This document shows positions 50,983 to 60,204 of a stretch of DNA of 64,000 nt, piece after piece. A program made the position numbers and the translations under genes. The stretch spans positions 404,593-468,592 of the forward strand of contig CAWDTS010000002.1 in NCBI GenBank assembly GCA_963805325.1, given 5' to 3'. This stretch comes from DASWJZ01 sp963805325. GTDB lineage: Bacteria > Pseudomonadota > Alphaproteobacteria > Rhizobiales > Afifellaceae. The notes under the pieces are model-generated. The model was not told the origin of the DNA, did not search any database, and saw nothing but the letters and a program-made list of their open reading frames with translations. Within the stretch, counting starts at the first letter, position 1. Each line of letters begins with the position of its first letter.

Positions 50983-52575
50983 TTGAAAAAGCAAACGAAT
51001 ATCCTCGGGCCCCGCATGGTCGTCAGCGAGGGGGCGGACGCCGCTCCCGTATCCGTCCCAGAGTCGCGCGTCGCTCGCCGGCGCCTGATCATGCGCGCGC
51101 TGCTGAGCCAGCTTCCCGAGAACAGCGACCCTCGGCGCAACCTCTTCCATTTCGAGCACGAGATGGCGGAGCAGTTCGCCAAGAACCGCCTCTCCTCCTA
51201 CGCCGTGATTCCGGTGCTCGCCATTTCTATGGGCGTTGCGATCGCGGTGCTCGAGGGGGTGTGGGTGGCGGCGGCCTGGGTCGTCGCCGTCCTGGCGTTG
51301 CATGTCTATGCGTTGAGCGCATCACGCCAGTTCCTGCGCGAGGGGACGGATAAGGAGAGCCTATACATCTGGAAGCGGCGCTTTGTGAACCGCGACCTCG
51401 CCTACGGGCTCGCCTGGGCGATCTTCCCGCTGCTGATCCCGCCCGGCCTGACGGCCGAGATGGCGGGGGGCATTGCGGTGGTGCGGCTTGCCGCCGTCAT
51501 CGTCGTGCTGTCCGTGGGCGCGCTGCTCTCTTCGCCGATTCCGGCGGCGGCCGTCGCCAGCACGCTGCCGATCGCGCTCTGCATGGCGGCGGTCCACATC
51601 ATCGACCCGACCTTCTTCAACATCACCGTCGCGCTCTGCACGCTGACCGCCGAGATCCTGTTCCTCTATATGACCAGCCATCTCTACGAGCAGAACGCGC
51701 GAAGCCTCGCCTATCGCGCCGAGAAGGACGCGCTATTCGCCGAGCTTGAGCAGTCGAAGGCGGTCTCCGACGAAGCGAGGCGGCGCGCGGAAGCGGCGAA
51801 CATGGCGAAGTCGCAGTTCCTCGCGACGATGAGCCACGAGCTCCGCACGCCCCTGAACGCCATCCTGGGCTTCTCCGATCTGATGCGCGGCGAGATGCTC
51901 GGGCCGATCGGCAACGAGGCCTACAAGACCTATCTCGACGACATCCATTCGAGCGGCCAGCACCTCTTGCGCATCATCAACGACATCCTCGACCTCTCCC
52001 GCATCGAGGCCGGAAAGCGGGAGCTGCGCGAAGAGCTCACGTCGCTGACCGAGGTCGCGCGCGAAGCCTGCTCGCTGCTTCACCTGAAAGCGCGGCAGAA
52101 GGATATCGAGGTCAAGGAGATCTTCGAGGACAACCTGCCGAAAATCGTCGTCGACGAGCAGGCGCTGCGGCAGGTGATCCTGAACCTCGTCTCGAACTCG
52201 CTGAAGTTCACGCCCGAGAAGGGCGAGGTGACGGTGAAGGTCGGCCGCACCAAGTCCGGCGGCCAGTATGTCGCCGTGCGCGACAACGGGCCGGGCATCC
52301 CCGAGGCAGAGATTCCGATCGTGCTCTCAGCCTTCGGTCAGGGCGCAATTTCCATCAAGACCGCCGAGCAGGGCACCGGCCTCGGCATCCCGATCGTGCA
52401 GGCGCTCATTCACATGCACGGCGGCAACTTCACGCTCAGGAGCCGCGTCGGCGAAGGAACCGAGGCGATCGCCACGCTGCCGTCGAAGCGCGTCGTCTCC
52501 GCCTTCACGCGCGAAGTCCGCCCGCGCAACCCGTCGCAGCGGCGCACGCCGGTGGCGCTCCGGAAGGCGAGTTAG
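50983..52575 (+). CDS. Membrane-bound sensor histidine kinase (PleC/DivJ-like)
   Basis: A 530-residue kinase. Five to six hydrophobic segments (residues ~70-215) form a membrane sensor, followed by a coiled linker and the kinase core: H-box FLATMSHELRTPLNAILGFSD, N-box ILNLVSNSLKFTP, G1 DNGPGIPEAEIP and G2 GTGLGIPIV. The core resembles the PleC/DivJ group that controls cell cycle and development in Alphaproteobacteria. There is no receiver domain and no adjacent response regulator. The start is uncertain: TTG 50983 or ATG 51016, neither with a clear ribosome binding site. Confidence 0.88.
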   Translation: MKKQTNILGPRMVVSEGADAAPVSVPESRVARRRLIMRALLSQLPENSDPRRNLFHFEHEMAEQFAKNRLSSYAVIPVLAISMGVAIAVLEGVWVAAAWVVAVLALHVYALSASRQFLREGTDKESLYIWKRRFVNRDLAYGLAWAIFPLLIPPGLTAEMAGGIAVVRLAAVIVVLSVGALLSSPIPAAAVASTLPIALCMAAVHIIDPTFFNITVALCTLTAEILFLYMTSHLYEQNARSLAYRAEKDALFAELEQSKAVSDEARRRAEAANMAKSQFLATMSHELRTPLNAILGFSDLMRGEMLGPIGNEAYKTYLDDIHSSGQHLLRIINDILDLSRIEAGKRELREELTSLTEVAREACSLLHLKARQKDIEVKEIFEDNLPKIVVDEQALRQVILNLVSNSLKFTPEKGEVTVKVGRTKSGGQYVAVRDNGPGIPEAEIPIVLSAFGQGAISIKTAEQGTGLGIPIVQALIHMHGGNFTLRSRVGEGTEAIATLPSKRVVSAFTREVRPRNPSQRRTPVALRKAS

Positions 52576-52579
52576 GCAC

Positions 52580-53602
52580 TCACTCCTTCCCCGCCACGCC
52601 CGCCTCATCGAACGTCGCCATGCCGTTGTGGGCGGCAAGCGCTGATTTGACGATGCCGGCGGCAAGCGCCGCGCCTGTCCCCTCACCAAGCCGCAGGCCG
52701 AGATCGAGAAGCGGCGTCTTGCCGAGTTTCTTGAGCACTGCGCGGTGCGCAGCTTCAGCGGAACAGTGCGCGAAGAGGCAGTGGTCGATCGCCTTCGGAT
52801 CGAGCGCATGGAGGATCGCAGCCGCGGCCGTCGTCACGAAGCCATCGACGATGACCGGCACGTGTTCCGTGCGCGCGGCGATGATCGCGCCGACCATCGC
52901 GGCGATCTCGCGCCCGCCGACACGGCGGAGAACCTCCAGCGCCTCGCGATTGTCGCCGATCCGCGCGACGGCCCCGGAGACGGCATCGGCCTTCCGCTTC
53001 AGGCCAGCGTCATCAACGCCGGTGCCGCGCCCGACCCAGTCGCGGGCGTCGCCGCCATAGAGCGCGTGGTAGATCGCCGCCGCAACGGTCGTGTTGGCGA
53101 TCCCCATCTCGCCGAGGCAGAGGAGATCGACGCCGCCCGCCACCGCTTCCATGCCGTAGGCGATCGTCGCGGCGCAGCCCTGCTCATCGAAGGCGTCCGC
53201 TTCGACGATGTCCGGCGTCGGATGATCGAGCGCCAGCTCGAAGACCTTCAGGCCGAGCCCATTGGCCGTGCAGAGCTGGTTGATGGCGGCGCCGCCCGCG
53301 GAAAAATTCGCCACCATCGCCTTGGTAACGGATTGTGGGAAAGCAGAGACGCCGCGCTCTGCGATACCATGGTTGGCAGCGAACACCGCGACGAGCGGAC
53401 GGGTTATCTCGGGCTTCGCCCGGCCCTGCCACCCGGCCACGAAAAGCGCGAGCTCTTCGAGCCGGCCGAGGCTTCCCGCCGGCTTCGTCAACACCGCATC
53501 GCGCGCGGCGACCGCTTCGCGCGCCTTCATGTCGGGGCCGGCAAAGCCGGCAACGAGCTTCCTGATGTCGTCGAATGGAAGAGCGCTTGCAGCTGATGTC
53601 AT
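52580..53602 (-). CDS. cobT: Nicotinate-nucleotide--dimethylbenzimidazole phosphoribosyltransferase
   Basis: CobT makes alpha-ribazole phosphate for the lower ligand of cobalamin. The 340-residue protein shows the family marks: KPAGSLGRLEELALFVAGWQ, FAANHGIAERGVSAFPQSVT, CLGEMGIANTTVAAAI with the GEMGI loop, and the C-terminal LRLGEGTGAALA, which contains the catalytic glutamate. GGAGGGACCTC precedes the ATG. It is divergent from cobS, which acts next, across a 125-nt promoter region. No adenosylcobalamin riboswitch was recognised there. Confidence 0.95.
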   Translation of the reverse strand: MTSAASALPFDDIRKLVAGFAGPDMKAREAVAARDAVLTKPAGSLGRLEELALFVAGWQGRAKPEITRPLVAVFAANHGIAERGVSAFPQSVTKAMVANFSAGGAAINQLCTANGLGLKVFELALDHPTPDIVEADAFDEQGCAATIAYGMEAVAGGVDLLCLGEMGIANTTVAAAIYHALYGGDARDWVGRGTGVDDAGLKRKADAVSGAVARIGDNREALEVLRRVGGREIAAMVGAIIAARTEHVPVIVDGFVTTAAAAILHALDPKAIDHCLFAHCSAEAAHRAVLKKLGKTPLLDLGLRLGEGTGAALAAGIVKSALAAHNGMATFDEAGVAGKE

Positions 53603-53727
53603 GAGGTCCCTCCGCGGCCGGTCGGAATCGCCGGCGGTTCTCGCGGCGGGTCGGCGGGTTTATAGGTCGGACGGTGGCGGGGCAATGGCTTGCGTGCGTC
53701 GCCGAACGGTCGGAACACAGTCATTCA

Positions 53728-54519
53728 ATGCCTGACGTCGCAGCGCGCCTCCGCTCCCTCCCCGCCGACACGTTGAGCGCGCTCGCCTTCTTCTCGCGCA
53801 TTCCGGTCAGGCCCGCTCCCACCTCCTTCGACTTGCGCCGCACGGCCGGTGCATGGCCGGTGGCAGGCCTTCTGGTTGCACTGGCGCCGGCGCTGCTCTT
53901 CCTGCTTGCCCGTTTCTTCTGGATCGCGCCGACGGTCGCCGCGATCATCGCGCTTGCGGCGATGGCCGTCCTGACCGGTGGCATGCACGAAGACGGCCTT
54001 GCCGACACCGCCGACGGCTTCGGCGGAGGGGCGACGCGCGAAAGGAAGCTGGAGCTGATGCACGACAGCCGGCTCGGCACGTTCGGCGCGCTGGCGCTCG
54101 GCCTGGCGCTGCTTTTGAAGGCAGCCGCGCTCGGCGCAATCGGCGGCCCACCGTGGCGCGGAGCGCTTGCCATTCTCTGCGTGGCCGCGATATCGCGGGC
54201 GCTCGCGCTTTGGCATTGGAGTGCGACGATGCCGGCGCGCCAGGACGGCATGGCGGCTTCCGCCGGCCGGCCGGATTCCGAGACGCTCGCGGTCGCGGCG
54301 CTGGTCGGTGTGATCGCCGCGGTGCCGCTACTCCTGGTCTTCAAGGCTGCGGCGCTTCTTGCGCTCCTTCTCGCCGCGGTCGCGGTACGGCTCTTTACCC
54401 GGCTCAGCGAAAAGCAGATCGGCGGCCATACCGGGGATACGATCGGCGCCGCGCAGCAGATCGGTGAAGCGCTGCTTTTTGCCGGTCTTTCGGCCGCGGC
54501 GACTACCGCCTTCGCCTGA
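53728..54519 (+). CDS. cobS: Adenosylcobinamide-GDP ribazoletransferase
   Basis: CobS joins AdoCbi-GDP and alpha-ribazole to give adenosylcobalamin. The 263-residue membrane protein has about seven hydrophobic segments and the family loop MHEDGLADTADGFGGG (residues ~86-101), followed by MHDSRLGTFGALALGLAL. The C-terminus reads KQIGGHTGDTIGAAQQI, also typical. I placed the start at ATG 53728, with normal length; the frame is open upstream but has no membrane character. It completes cobalamin assembly with the divergent cobT. Confidence 0.93.
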   Translation: MPDVAARLRSLPADTLSALAFFSRIPVRPAPTSFDLRRTAGAWPVAGLLVALAPALLFLLARFFWIAPTVAAIIALAAMAVLTGGMHEDGLADTADGFGGGATRERKLELMHDSRLGTFGALALGLALLLKAAALGAIGGPPWRGALAILCVAAISRALALWHWSATMPARQDGMAASAGRPDSETLAVAALVGVIAAVPLLLVFKAAALLALLLAAVAVRLFTRLSEKQIGGHTGDTIGAAQQIGEALLFAGLSAAATTAFA

Positions 54520-54538
54520 GACGCCTTAGGCTTCGCCG

Positions 54539-55163
54539 ATGTTCGGGCTCAACGACAGCGACTCGCTGCATTTCGTCTATCTCGACCGTGCTCCTGGTGC
54601 TTCTGGTCGGCAGCATCGGCCTTGGGCGCACGCGACGCGCGTCGAAGTTCCGCCATCTCGGCGTCTGGCTGCTGATCGCGGTCGCGCTGGTGGTGATGTA
54701 CGTCTACCGCACGCCGGTTCTCGACTTTGCCGCGCCGGTGCTACGCGAGCTGACGCCGAGCCACGCCGTTCAGGTCGCCGACACGAACGGCGATCACGAG
54801 CTCGTCGTACGCCGCGCCGACGACGGGCATTTCAGGGTGGACGGGGAAGCGAACGGCGTAGCGATCCGCTTCCTGATCGACACCGGCGCGACCACCACGG
54901 TGTTGACCACGGTCGACGCAGGGCGCGCGGGCATCGATACCCAAGCGCTGACCTTCGACCATGCCGTGCAGACCGCGAACGGACTGGCGTTCTTCGCGAG
55001 GACCACTTTGGACAGCCTTGCGATCGGGCCTTATCGCCTTTCCTCCGTCCCGGTCGGCGTCATGCCGGCCGGCACGATGGACACGAGCCTTCTCGGCATG
55101 AGCACGATCAGCCGCTTCAAGAGCTGGCGGGTCGACGGCGACCGGATGGTGCTCGTTCCCTAG
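54539..55163 (+). CDS. Membrane-anchored retropepsin-like aspartic protease (TIGR02281 type), with a +1 frameshift near the start
   Basis: The main part encodes residues with a membrane helix (HLGVWLLIAVALVVMYVY) and a periplasmic clan AA aspartic protease domain, including the catalytic FLIDTGATTTVLT and the C-terminal LLGMSTISRFKSWRVDGD. The N-terminal ~16 residues (from ATG 54539) are in another frame; removing one G near 54,587 fuses them (VYLTVLLVLL) and gives a first membrane helix. Without that, translation would have to start at GTG 54588 and the protein would be 191 residues. The substrate is unknown. It follows cobS by 19 nt. Confidence 0.85.
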
Positions 55164-55172
55164 GCTCGGCGC

Positions 55173-56169
55173 TCAGGCCGCCTGTTTGAGACGGGCAGGG
55201 TCCATGACCGCGTCTAGCGCGTGGCGGATCACTTCGGCTCCCGCAGCCCGGGCGCGTTGCCTCCTGCGCCAGGATCTGCCGCCAGCGGCGCGCGCCCGGC
55301 CGACTCTGGAAGAGACCGAGCATGTGGCGGGTGACGTTGGAGACGCGGCCGCCGGCGGCACAGTGCTTCTCGGCATAGGGGATCATGCGCTCCGCCGCTG
55401 CTTCGAGCACAGCCGGCTCCGCTTCGTCGCCGAGCAGGCGGTCAATGCCAGCGAGGATCGCCGGACGCTGATACGCCGCGCGACCGAGCATCGCGCCGTC
55501 GACATGCCCAAGATGCGCGCGCGCCGCGTCGATATCCTGGATGCCGCCATTGATGCCGACGAAAACATGCGGCAACCGTGCCTTAAGGCGATAGACGCGG
55601 TCATAGTCGAGCGGCGGCACGTCACGGTTCTCCTTCGGCGACAGTCCGGAGAGCCAGGCTTTTCGCGCATGCACCCAGATCGCGTCGGCGCCGGCGGCGA
55701 GCACTGCGTCGGCGAGCCGGTCGAGCGCTTCTTCGGGATCCTGATCGTCGACGCCGATCCGGCATTTCACGGTGACGGGGATTTCGACGGCCGCCTTCAT
55801 CGCGGCGATGCTTGCGCCGACCAACTCCGGTTCGCGCATCAGACAGGCGCCGAAGGCCCCCGACTGCACGCGATCGGAGGGGCAGCCTACGTTGAGGTTG
55901 ATCTCATCGTAGCCGAAGTCGGCTCCGATCCGCGCCGCCTCGGCCAGACGATCGGGCTCCGAGCCGCCGAGTTGCAGCGCCAGCGGATGCTCCTCCGCGT
56001 CGAAGCCGATCAGCCGTTCGCGATCGCCGCGGATCACCGCCTCCGCCGTGACCATCTCAGTGTAGAGAAGCGCACGGCGCGTCAGCCCACGATGGAAGAA
56101 CCGGCAATGCCGATCCGTCCAGTCCATCATGGGCGCGGTGGCTATTATAGGTCCTTGATATTTCAGCAT
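55173..56169 (-). CDS. dusA: tRNA-dihydrouridine synthase A, with a +1 frameshift near the C-terminus
   Basis: DusA reduces U20/U20a in the D-loop of tRNA using FMN. The protein shows PMMDWTDRHCRFFHRGL at the N-terminus, LQLGGSEPDRLAEAARIG, the catalytic cysteine in NLNVGCPSDRVQSGAFGACL (near residue 100) and VKCRIGVDDQD. The last ~30 codons are out of frame because of one extra base near 55,245; removing it gives TRPGAGAEVIRHALDAV and a normal ending at 55173. As read, translation would end at 55117 with an aberrant tail. The 5' end faces the integrase pseudogene and is a known island attachment site. The ATG at 56169 is chosen on homology. Confidence 0.9.
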
Positions 56170-56271
56170 TTTTCCCGTATTTTCAGGCACATAAATCGTG
56201 TGCAAGTTCGCCCTTCTGTACACGTTTCTACGACCCAATGCGACCCTCTACGACCGCTCACTGCACACGAG

Positions 56272-57371
56272 GTGCACACGTTTGGCCACCTTCTTGGAAA
56301 GCTCCCTTCTGGGAAGTGGCGCGTCTCCAGGTCCGGCGCAGGGGTCGCTATCTCGGCGAGACGTTCTTCCTGCGCAAGGATGCCGAGCTGCATGGGCGCG
56401 GCGGATCGAGCGCGAGATCGACCTCGGCCGGACCCCGACACCGAAGAAGGTGCAAGGCGTCAAAACGTTCGGCGACCTTATAGACCTCCACCTTCGCGAC
56501 ATGAAAGAGGTCGGCAAACCCATCGGCCGCTCCAAAGGTTTCAGCATGGACCTTTTGAAAGACCGGCTCGGCAGGGTTCGTATCGCTGATCTGGACAGGG
56601 AACGGCTGATTGAGTTCGGAAGGGAACGAGCGGCCGATGGTGCCGGACCGGTGACACTCGGCATCGACCTTGGCTACGTCCGCACTCTCCTGGCGCACGG
56701 TGCCGACTGATCACCGCCTGCCCTTCTCGGTCCAGAGCCGGTAGAGTTGGCGCGCATTGCGCTGAAGCGGCTCGGGCTGGTCGGCAGGGGCAACGAACGG
56801 GATCGCCGTCCCACTGAGGAGGAGATCGACACCCTCCTCCGTTATTTTCGCGGCAAGAATGCTCCGACCATGCCGGTCGAGCGCATCATCCGCTTCGCCA
56901 TCGCGACTGCGATGCGGCAGGGCAGAATCTGCCGGGTCGAGTGGTCGGATGGTGAATGCCCGCACACGAACGCTGCTGATCCGAGATCGGAAAGACCCGC
57001 GCAAGAAGAAGGGCAATCACCAAGCGATCCCCCTACTCGCCGTGAGCGGCTATGACGCCTGGGCGATCCTGGAGGAGCAGCGGCAGGCAACCGGCACAGC
57101 GGTTCGCCGCGTCTTTCCCTACAACGGCCGCTCGGTCGGCACGGCATTCCGACGCGCCTGCAGAAAGCTTAAGATCGAAGACCTGCATTTTCATGACTTG
57201 CGGCATGAAGGCACCAGTCGCCTCTTCGAGGCGGGCTTCTCTATCGAGCATGTTTCGCTCGTCACCGGCCACAGGGACTGGAAGATGCTGAGGCGATATA
57301 CGCACTTGAGGGCAGAGCAGCTTCACGTGCTCGCGGCGACTCTGCCACGATCGCTTCAGGTAGCTGGATGA
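56272..57371 (+). pseudogene. Broken tyrosine-type site-specific integrase
   Basis: Joining frames gives one integrase: N-terminal GKLPSGKWRV / RRRGRYLGETFFLRKDAE, a core-binding segment (FGDLIDLHLRDMKEVGKPIG, LIEFGRERAADGAGPVTLG), and a catalytic domain with the arginine in FAIATAMRQGRICRVEW, LHFHDLRHEGTSRLFEAG, SLVTGHRDWKMLRRYTHL (His and Tyr). It is broken by three frameshifts (near 56,327, 56,390 and 56,950) and one in-frame TGA (56708-56710). The first two shifts fit two extra bases each. Its place, facing dusA with only ~100 nt between, is that of dusA-specific integrases of prophages and islands. It is not expected to be active. Confidence 0.82.
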
Positions 57372-57464
57372 GGTTGGTCGTCTCGAAATCCGACAGGCGT
57401 CATCAGAAGAGCATCGCACTTGTGTGCAGCTGCTGCATCCTCCATCCATCATGAGAGTGCAGTG

Positions 57465-57630
57465 GGCCGACATTGCCAGCGGCACGGCGAGCACGAGAAA
57501 CGCCACGACCGCCGCCGGTATGACGAACAGGATGGCCCTGTTGCTGCCGTGGTTAGAGTGCGAGGTCTGGAGCGCAGCAAGGTTCCGTGGCCGTCCTGAG
57601 AAAAGCGCGATGACGCGGGGCCCGCGTCAT
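57465..57630 (-). pseudogene. 5' fragment of a sugar ABC transporter permease
   Basis: From ATG 57630, with a frameshift, the sequence reads into a first membrane helix (ILFVIPAAVVAFLVLAVPLAMS) as in MalF/UgpA-like permeases. It then stops resembling a permease near 57,465. Only about 55 codons remain. It lies downstream of the binding-protein fragment, the usual operon order, so both are remnants of one transporter. Call rests on the helix and position; confidence is moderate. Confidence 0.5.
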
Positions 57631-57639
57631 GGCGAAAAC

Positions 57640-58076
57640 ATCGAATGTGAAGAGACGATCCCGACGTCACTTCCGGATATCGAGCGCGGCGATCGATCTC
57701 CTCCACCTGGGCCTGAACCTTGTCCATGGCGGCATCGGCCGACTGGCCGCCGCCAAGGGCGGAGTTCAGTTCCTTGTACAGGTAGGTGATGATCTGCGCC
57801 GACTGCGGGACGTTCGGGAAGAGCGCCAGCTTGCCGCTCAGCGCATCGAGCGTGGCCTTGTAGTGGATGCGCGTCTTCTGCAGCTCCGGATCGCCGGGCG
57901 CCGGGATGCAGGACGGGGCCGGCGCGTCGCGCTGCACTTCCTTCGAGGCGAGATACGCCGACCAGTAGGCCGGCGGCCTCCTATCGGCCGACAAGTCGTT
58001 GACACCGACGGCCCATCCGCCGAGGAGCGACGCCTCCAGCGTGGAGCGGAAGGCGAGGTTCAACGGCCACGACGGC
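57640..58076 (-). pseudogene. 3' fragment of an extracellular sugar-binding protein
   Basis: About 145 residues of the C-terminal part of an SBP family 1 binding protein remain. The read includes GGWAVGVNDLSADRRPPAYW, TLDALSGKLALFPNVPQSAQ and the typical end LNSALGGGQSADAAMDKVQAQ. Its end needs one base removed to reach the stop (RALDIRK). The 5' end is fused at ~58,076 to a cydA start, without a promoter or signal peptide. It is non-functional. Confidence 0.6.
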
Positions 58077-58127
58077 GAAGGCGAACTGGATACGCGCCAG
58101 CAGTACCGCATCGAAAGCTTCGAGCAT
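58077..58127 (-). pseudogene. cydA: N-terminal stub of cytochrome bd oxidase subunit I
   Basis: Seventeen codons from ATG 58127 read MLEAFDAVLLARIQFAF, nearly the universal start of CydA, then run directly into the sugar-binding protein fragment in another frame. CydA is the heme-bearing subunit of a high-affinity quinol oxidase. It lies downstream of the type II NADH dehydrogenase on the same strand, a sensible respiratory pairing, but the rest of the gene is absent here. Confidence 0.6.
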
Positions 58128-58207
58128 TATCGCGCTCGCCTCTGTCTTGGTCGCCCAAAGAGGTGCATCTCCACCACTCAGGTCGCGCAAAGCGCAGGTC
58201 TCATCGA

Positions 58208-59546
58208 TCAGTTGTGCAATCGAATGCGCGGGCGGACGAAGGCGTTGATCCTGTCTGCGAGCCATATCAAGCCGCCGCGCCAAAAACCGTGTACGCGTGA
58301 CTGATGGCTCCGATAAGGCGGGACCCGCTCGAGCTGAGCCACGCGGCCGCGGATGAAGCCGCCCTCGAACAAGCCCAACTTTCCGAGTGAGCCGTACGCG
58401 CCATAGCCGCCAAGCGAAACGATCGAGCCGAAAGTAGCCGAGGCGTGAAGGGAAGCAAACATCCCCCGATACCATCGGGGAAAATACAATCAGATAAAAA
58501 AATCACAGCCTGTTGATGCGCGATCTGTGCTGTTGGAGGTAGAAGCTTGCCCGCTTCCTCCAAGGAAAGGGCGGAGCAGTCCCCGATGGCGAAAATCTGG
58601 GATCGCGCGTCGTCTGCAGCGTGGGTTTCACCACGATCTGATTGCTGGGCGTGACCTCAAGGCCAGCGAATGATCCGCATGCGTCGAAGCCTTGATACCG
58701 GCTGCCAGACCAAAAGATCTAACCGCAACTGTTGTCCATCCGCCAGCCTAAAGCCGCCGGTATCAGCGGCAACGACCTTTGCGCTGGTTAGAACGCCGAC
58801 GCCAAGCCTCTCGAGACGCTCGCGAGCGGCGGCGGCGACACGATCGGGAAAGGCGCTCAGTAACCGAGGCCCGGCTCTTCAATCAGCGTCACTCTCGCTC
58901 TTGGTCGCGGAGGCCGGCGGCTCCGTAGTGTTCTGCGATCTCGGCGAGCTGGATGAGTTCAGCACTCAGTTCAACGCCGGTAGCTCCGCCTCCAACCACC
59001 GCAAATGTGGAATGTCCTCTTCGGCCGCGAGGCTCTCCAACATGGACGCCTGAACCTGACGGTTGAAGTCCATAGCCTGGGAGCGGCTATCAATCATAAG
59101 GCAGTGGTCGCGCACACCTGGCAAACCGAAGTCATTGGCCTGACTGCCGATGGCGAGGATCAAGGTGTCGTAGGGGATCGATCGTTCGGACAGGATGCGG
59201 CGACCGTCGATGTTCAACGGCCCTATGCGAACCCGCCACGTCTCCCGCTCGATACCTATCAGTTCACCAGGCTCAAAGATGAAATGACGATCGCGGGGCT
59301 TGGGCGATGTAATGGGTCTCTTGCTAGCAAAGTTCGCTTGTTCGGCAGCTATCGTATGAAGCATCGGCCTCCATACGTAGGCTGGCTCCCGGTCGATCAG
59401 CGTCACGGCGATCGAGGCTTTGCGCGTTCTCCTCGGTAGCTTGGTGACAATTTCTAGCCCCCGGCAATTCCGCCACCGACGACCACCACGCCGGAGTGTG
59501 GGACGCTCCCGTGTCCGTTGTCGAATACTGTGTGTGGTGTCTGCAT
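58208..59546 (-). pseudogene. Type II NADH:quinone oxidoreductase, broken by multiple frameshifts
   Basis: Combining frames from ATG 59546 gives a complete NDH-2: N-terminal FAD motif VVVVGGGIAGG, then REPAYVWRPMLHTIAA, DTLILAIGSQANDFGLPGVR, a second Rossmann motif FAVVGGGATGVELSAEL, IFAIGDCSAL and C-terminal SIVSLGGYGAYGSLGKLGLF, ending HGFWRGGLIWLADRINAFVR. I count at least five shifts. The total length (1,339 nt, about 446 codons plus one base) is normal. The preserved motifs suggest very recent damage or poor sequence. NDH-2 feeds electrons to quinone without pumping; with cydA it would form a low-oxygen branch. Confidence 0.82.
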
Positions 59547-59715
59547 TTGATCTGCTCGATGGGCTGAAGTTGAAGGAAAGACCAAGCCGGCGCATGCGAC
59601 CGGAAACGACTCCAGGCCTCTCGTTCCCATCTGGCCTGATTGTCACGATGCTTCGGGGCGGGGGCCAAACGCGCGGCAGCTCGGCGCGGCTGCGCGTTCG
59701 AAGAAGCACGCGCCG

Positions 59716-59878
59716 CTACAAAATCCTCGTGGCCTGCCGGGCAACCCGGTGGATGTCGAACCGGCTGATGCCGAGGTCGCCGAGTGCGCGGGGCGAAAGA
59801 GCCTCGAGCTCGCGGACCGTGTTCCGGTAACGCCAGCAAGCGACGAACCCTGCCTTTGAGGGTGTTGATGTTTGCCAT
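59716..59878 (-). pseudogene. DUF1127 small protein with one frameshift
   Basis: From ATG 59878, with GGAG upstream, the sequence reads MANINTLKGRVRRL, then in the next frame CWRYRNTVRELEALSPRALG and DLGISRFDIHRVARQATRIL. Removing one base gives a 53-residue DUF1127 protein, a family of small basic proteins (YjiS-like), some of which control RNA turnover and nutrient stress in Alphaproteobacteria. It precedes NDH-2 by 169 nt on the same strand. Confidence 0.72.
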
Positions 59879-60204
59879 TGTCGTGTCTCCTTTCTTCTCG
59901 TGTGTGTGGACAACTCTTTCGAAGGGATCGCCCAACCGCCGGCCGACGTAGAGGCCCAGGAGCCACCACTTGTGCTTGATCCGAACAAGACAGTTGAAGT
60001 GTCACATTCGCTAGTCATGTGAAGGCTCTTTAAGTGTAGGCCGCGCTTAAGCGCATCAAAGAGCCCGTTCGTAATTAGTGGATGCTTGGGTAGAATCTAT
60101 TGGGCCGTGGTCGAATCGGTGTGATGGAGAGACGAACGTGCTAGTGCTTTGGCTTAGTTTTCGCCCCATCCGCGTTGGATGGGGATATTTGCTGTGTCGA
60201 GTGG
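59879..60204. other. Intergenic region with no recognised gene
   Basis: This ~330-nt stretch between the DUF1127 remnant and the NmrA-like remnant includes an AT-richer region (60,000-60,140) that probably holds the promoter of DUF1127. Read on the minus strand it extends the last frame of the NmrA-like gene to a stop at 60056, but that tail has no family resemblance. I see no RNA gene or repeat. Confidence 0.45.

Noticed and set aside
53603..53727. Cobalamin riboswitch between cobT and cobS
   Set aside because: The 125-nt gap is too short and I found no B12-box-like sequence.
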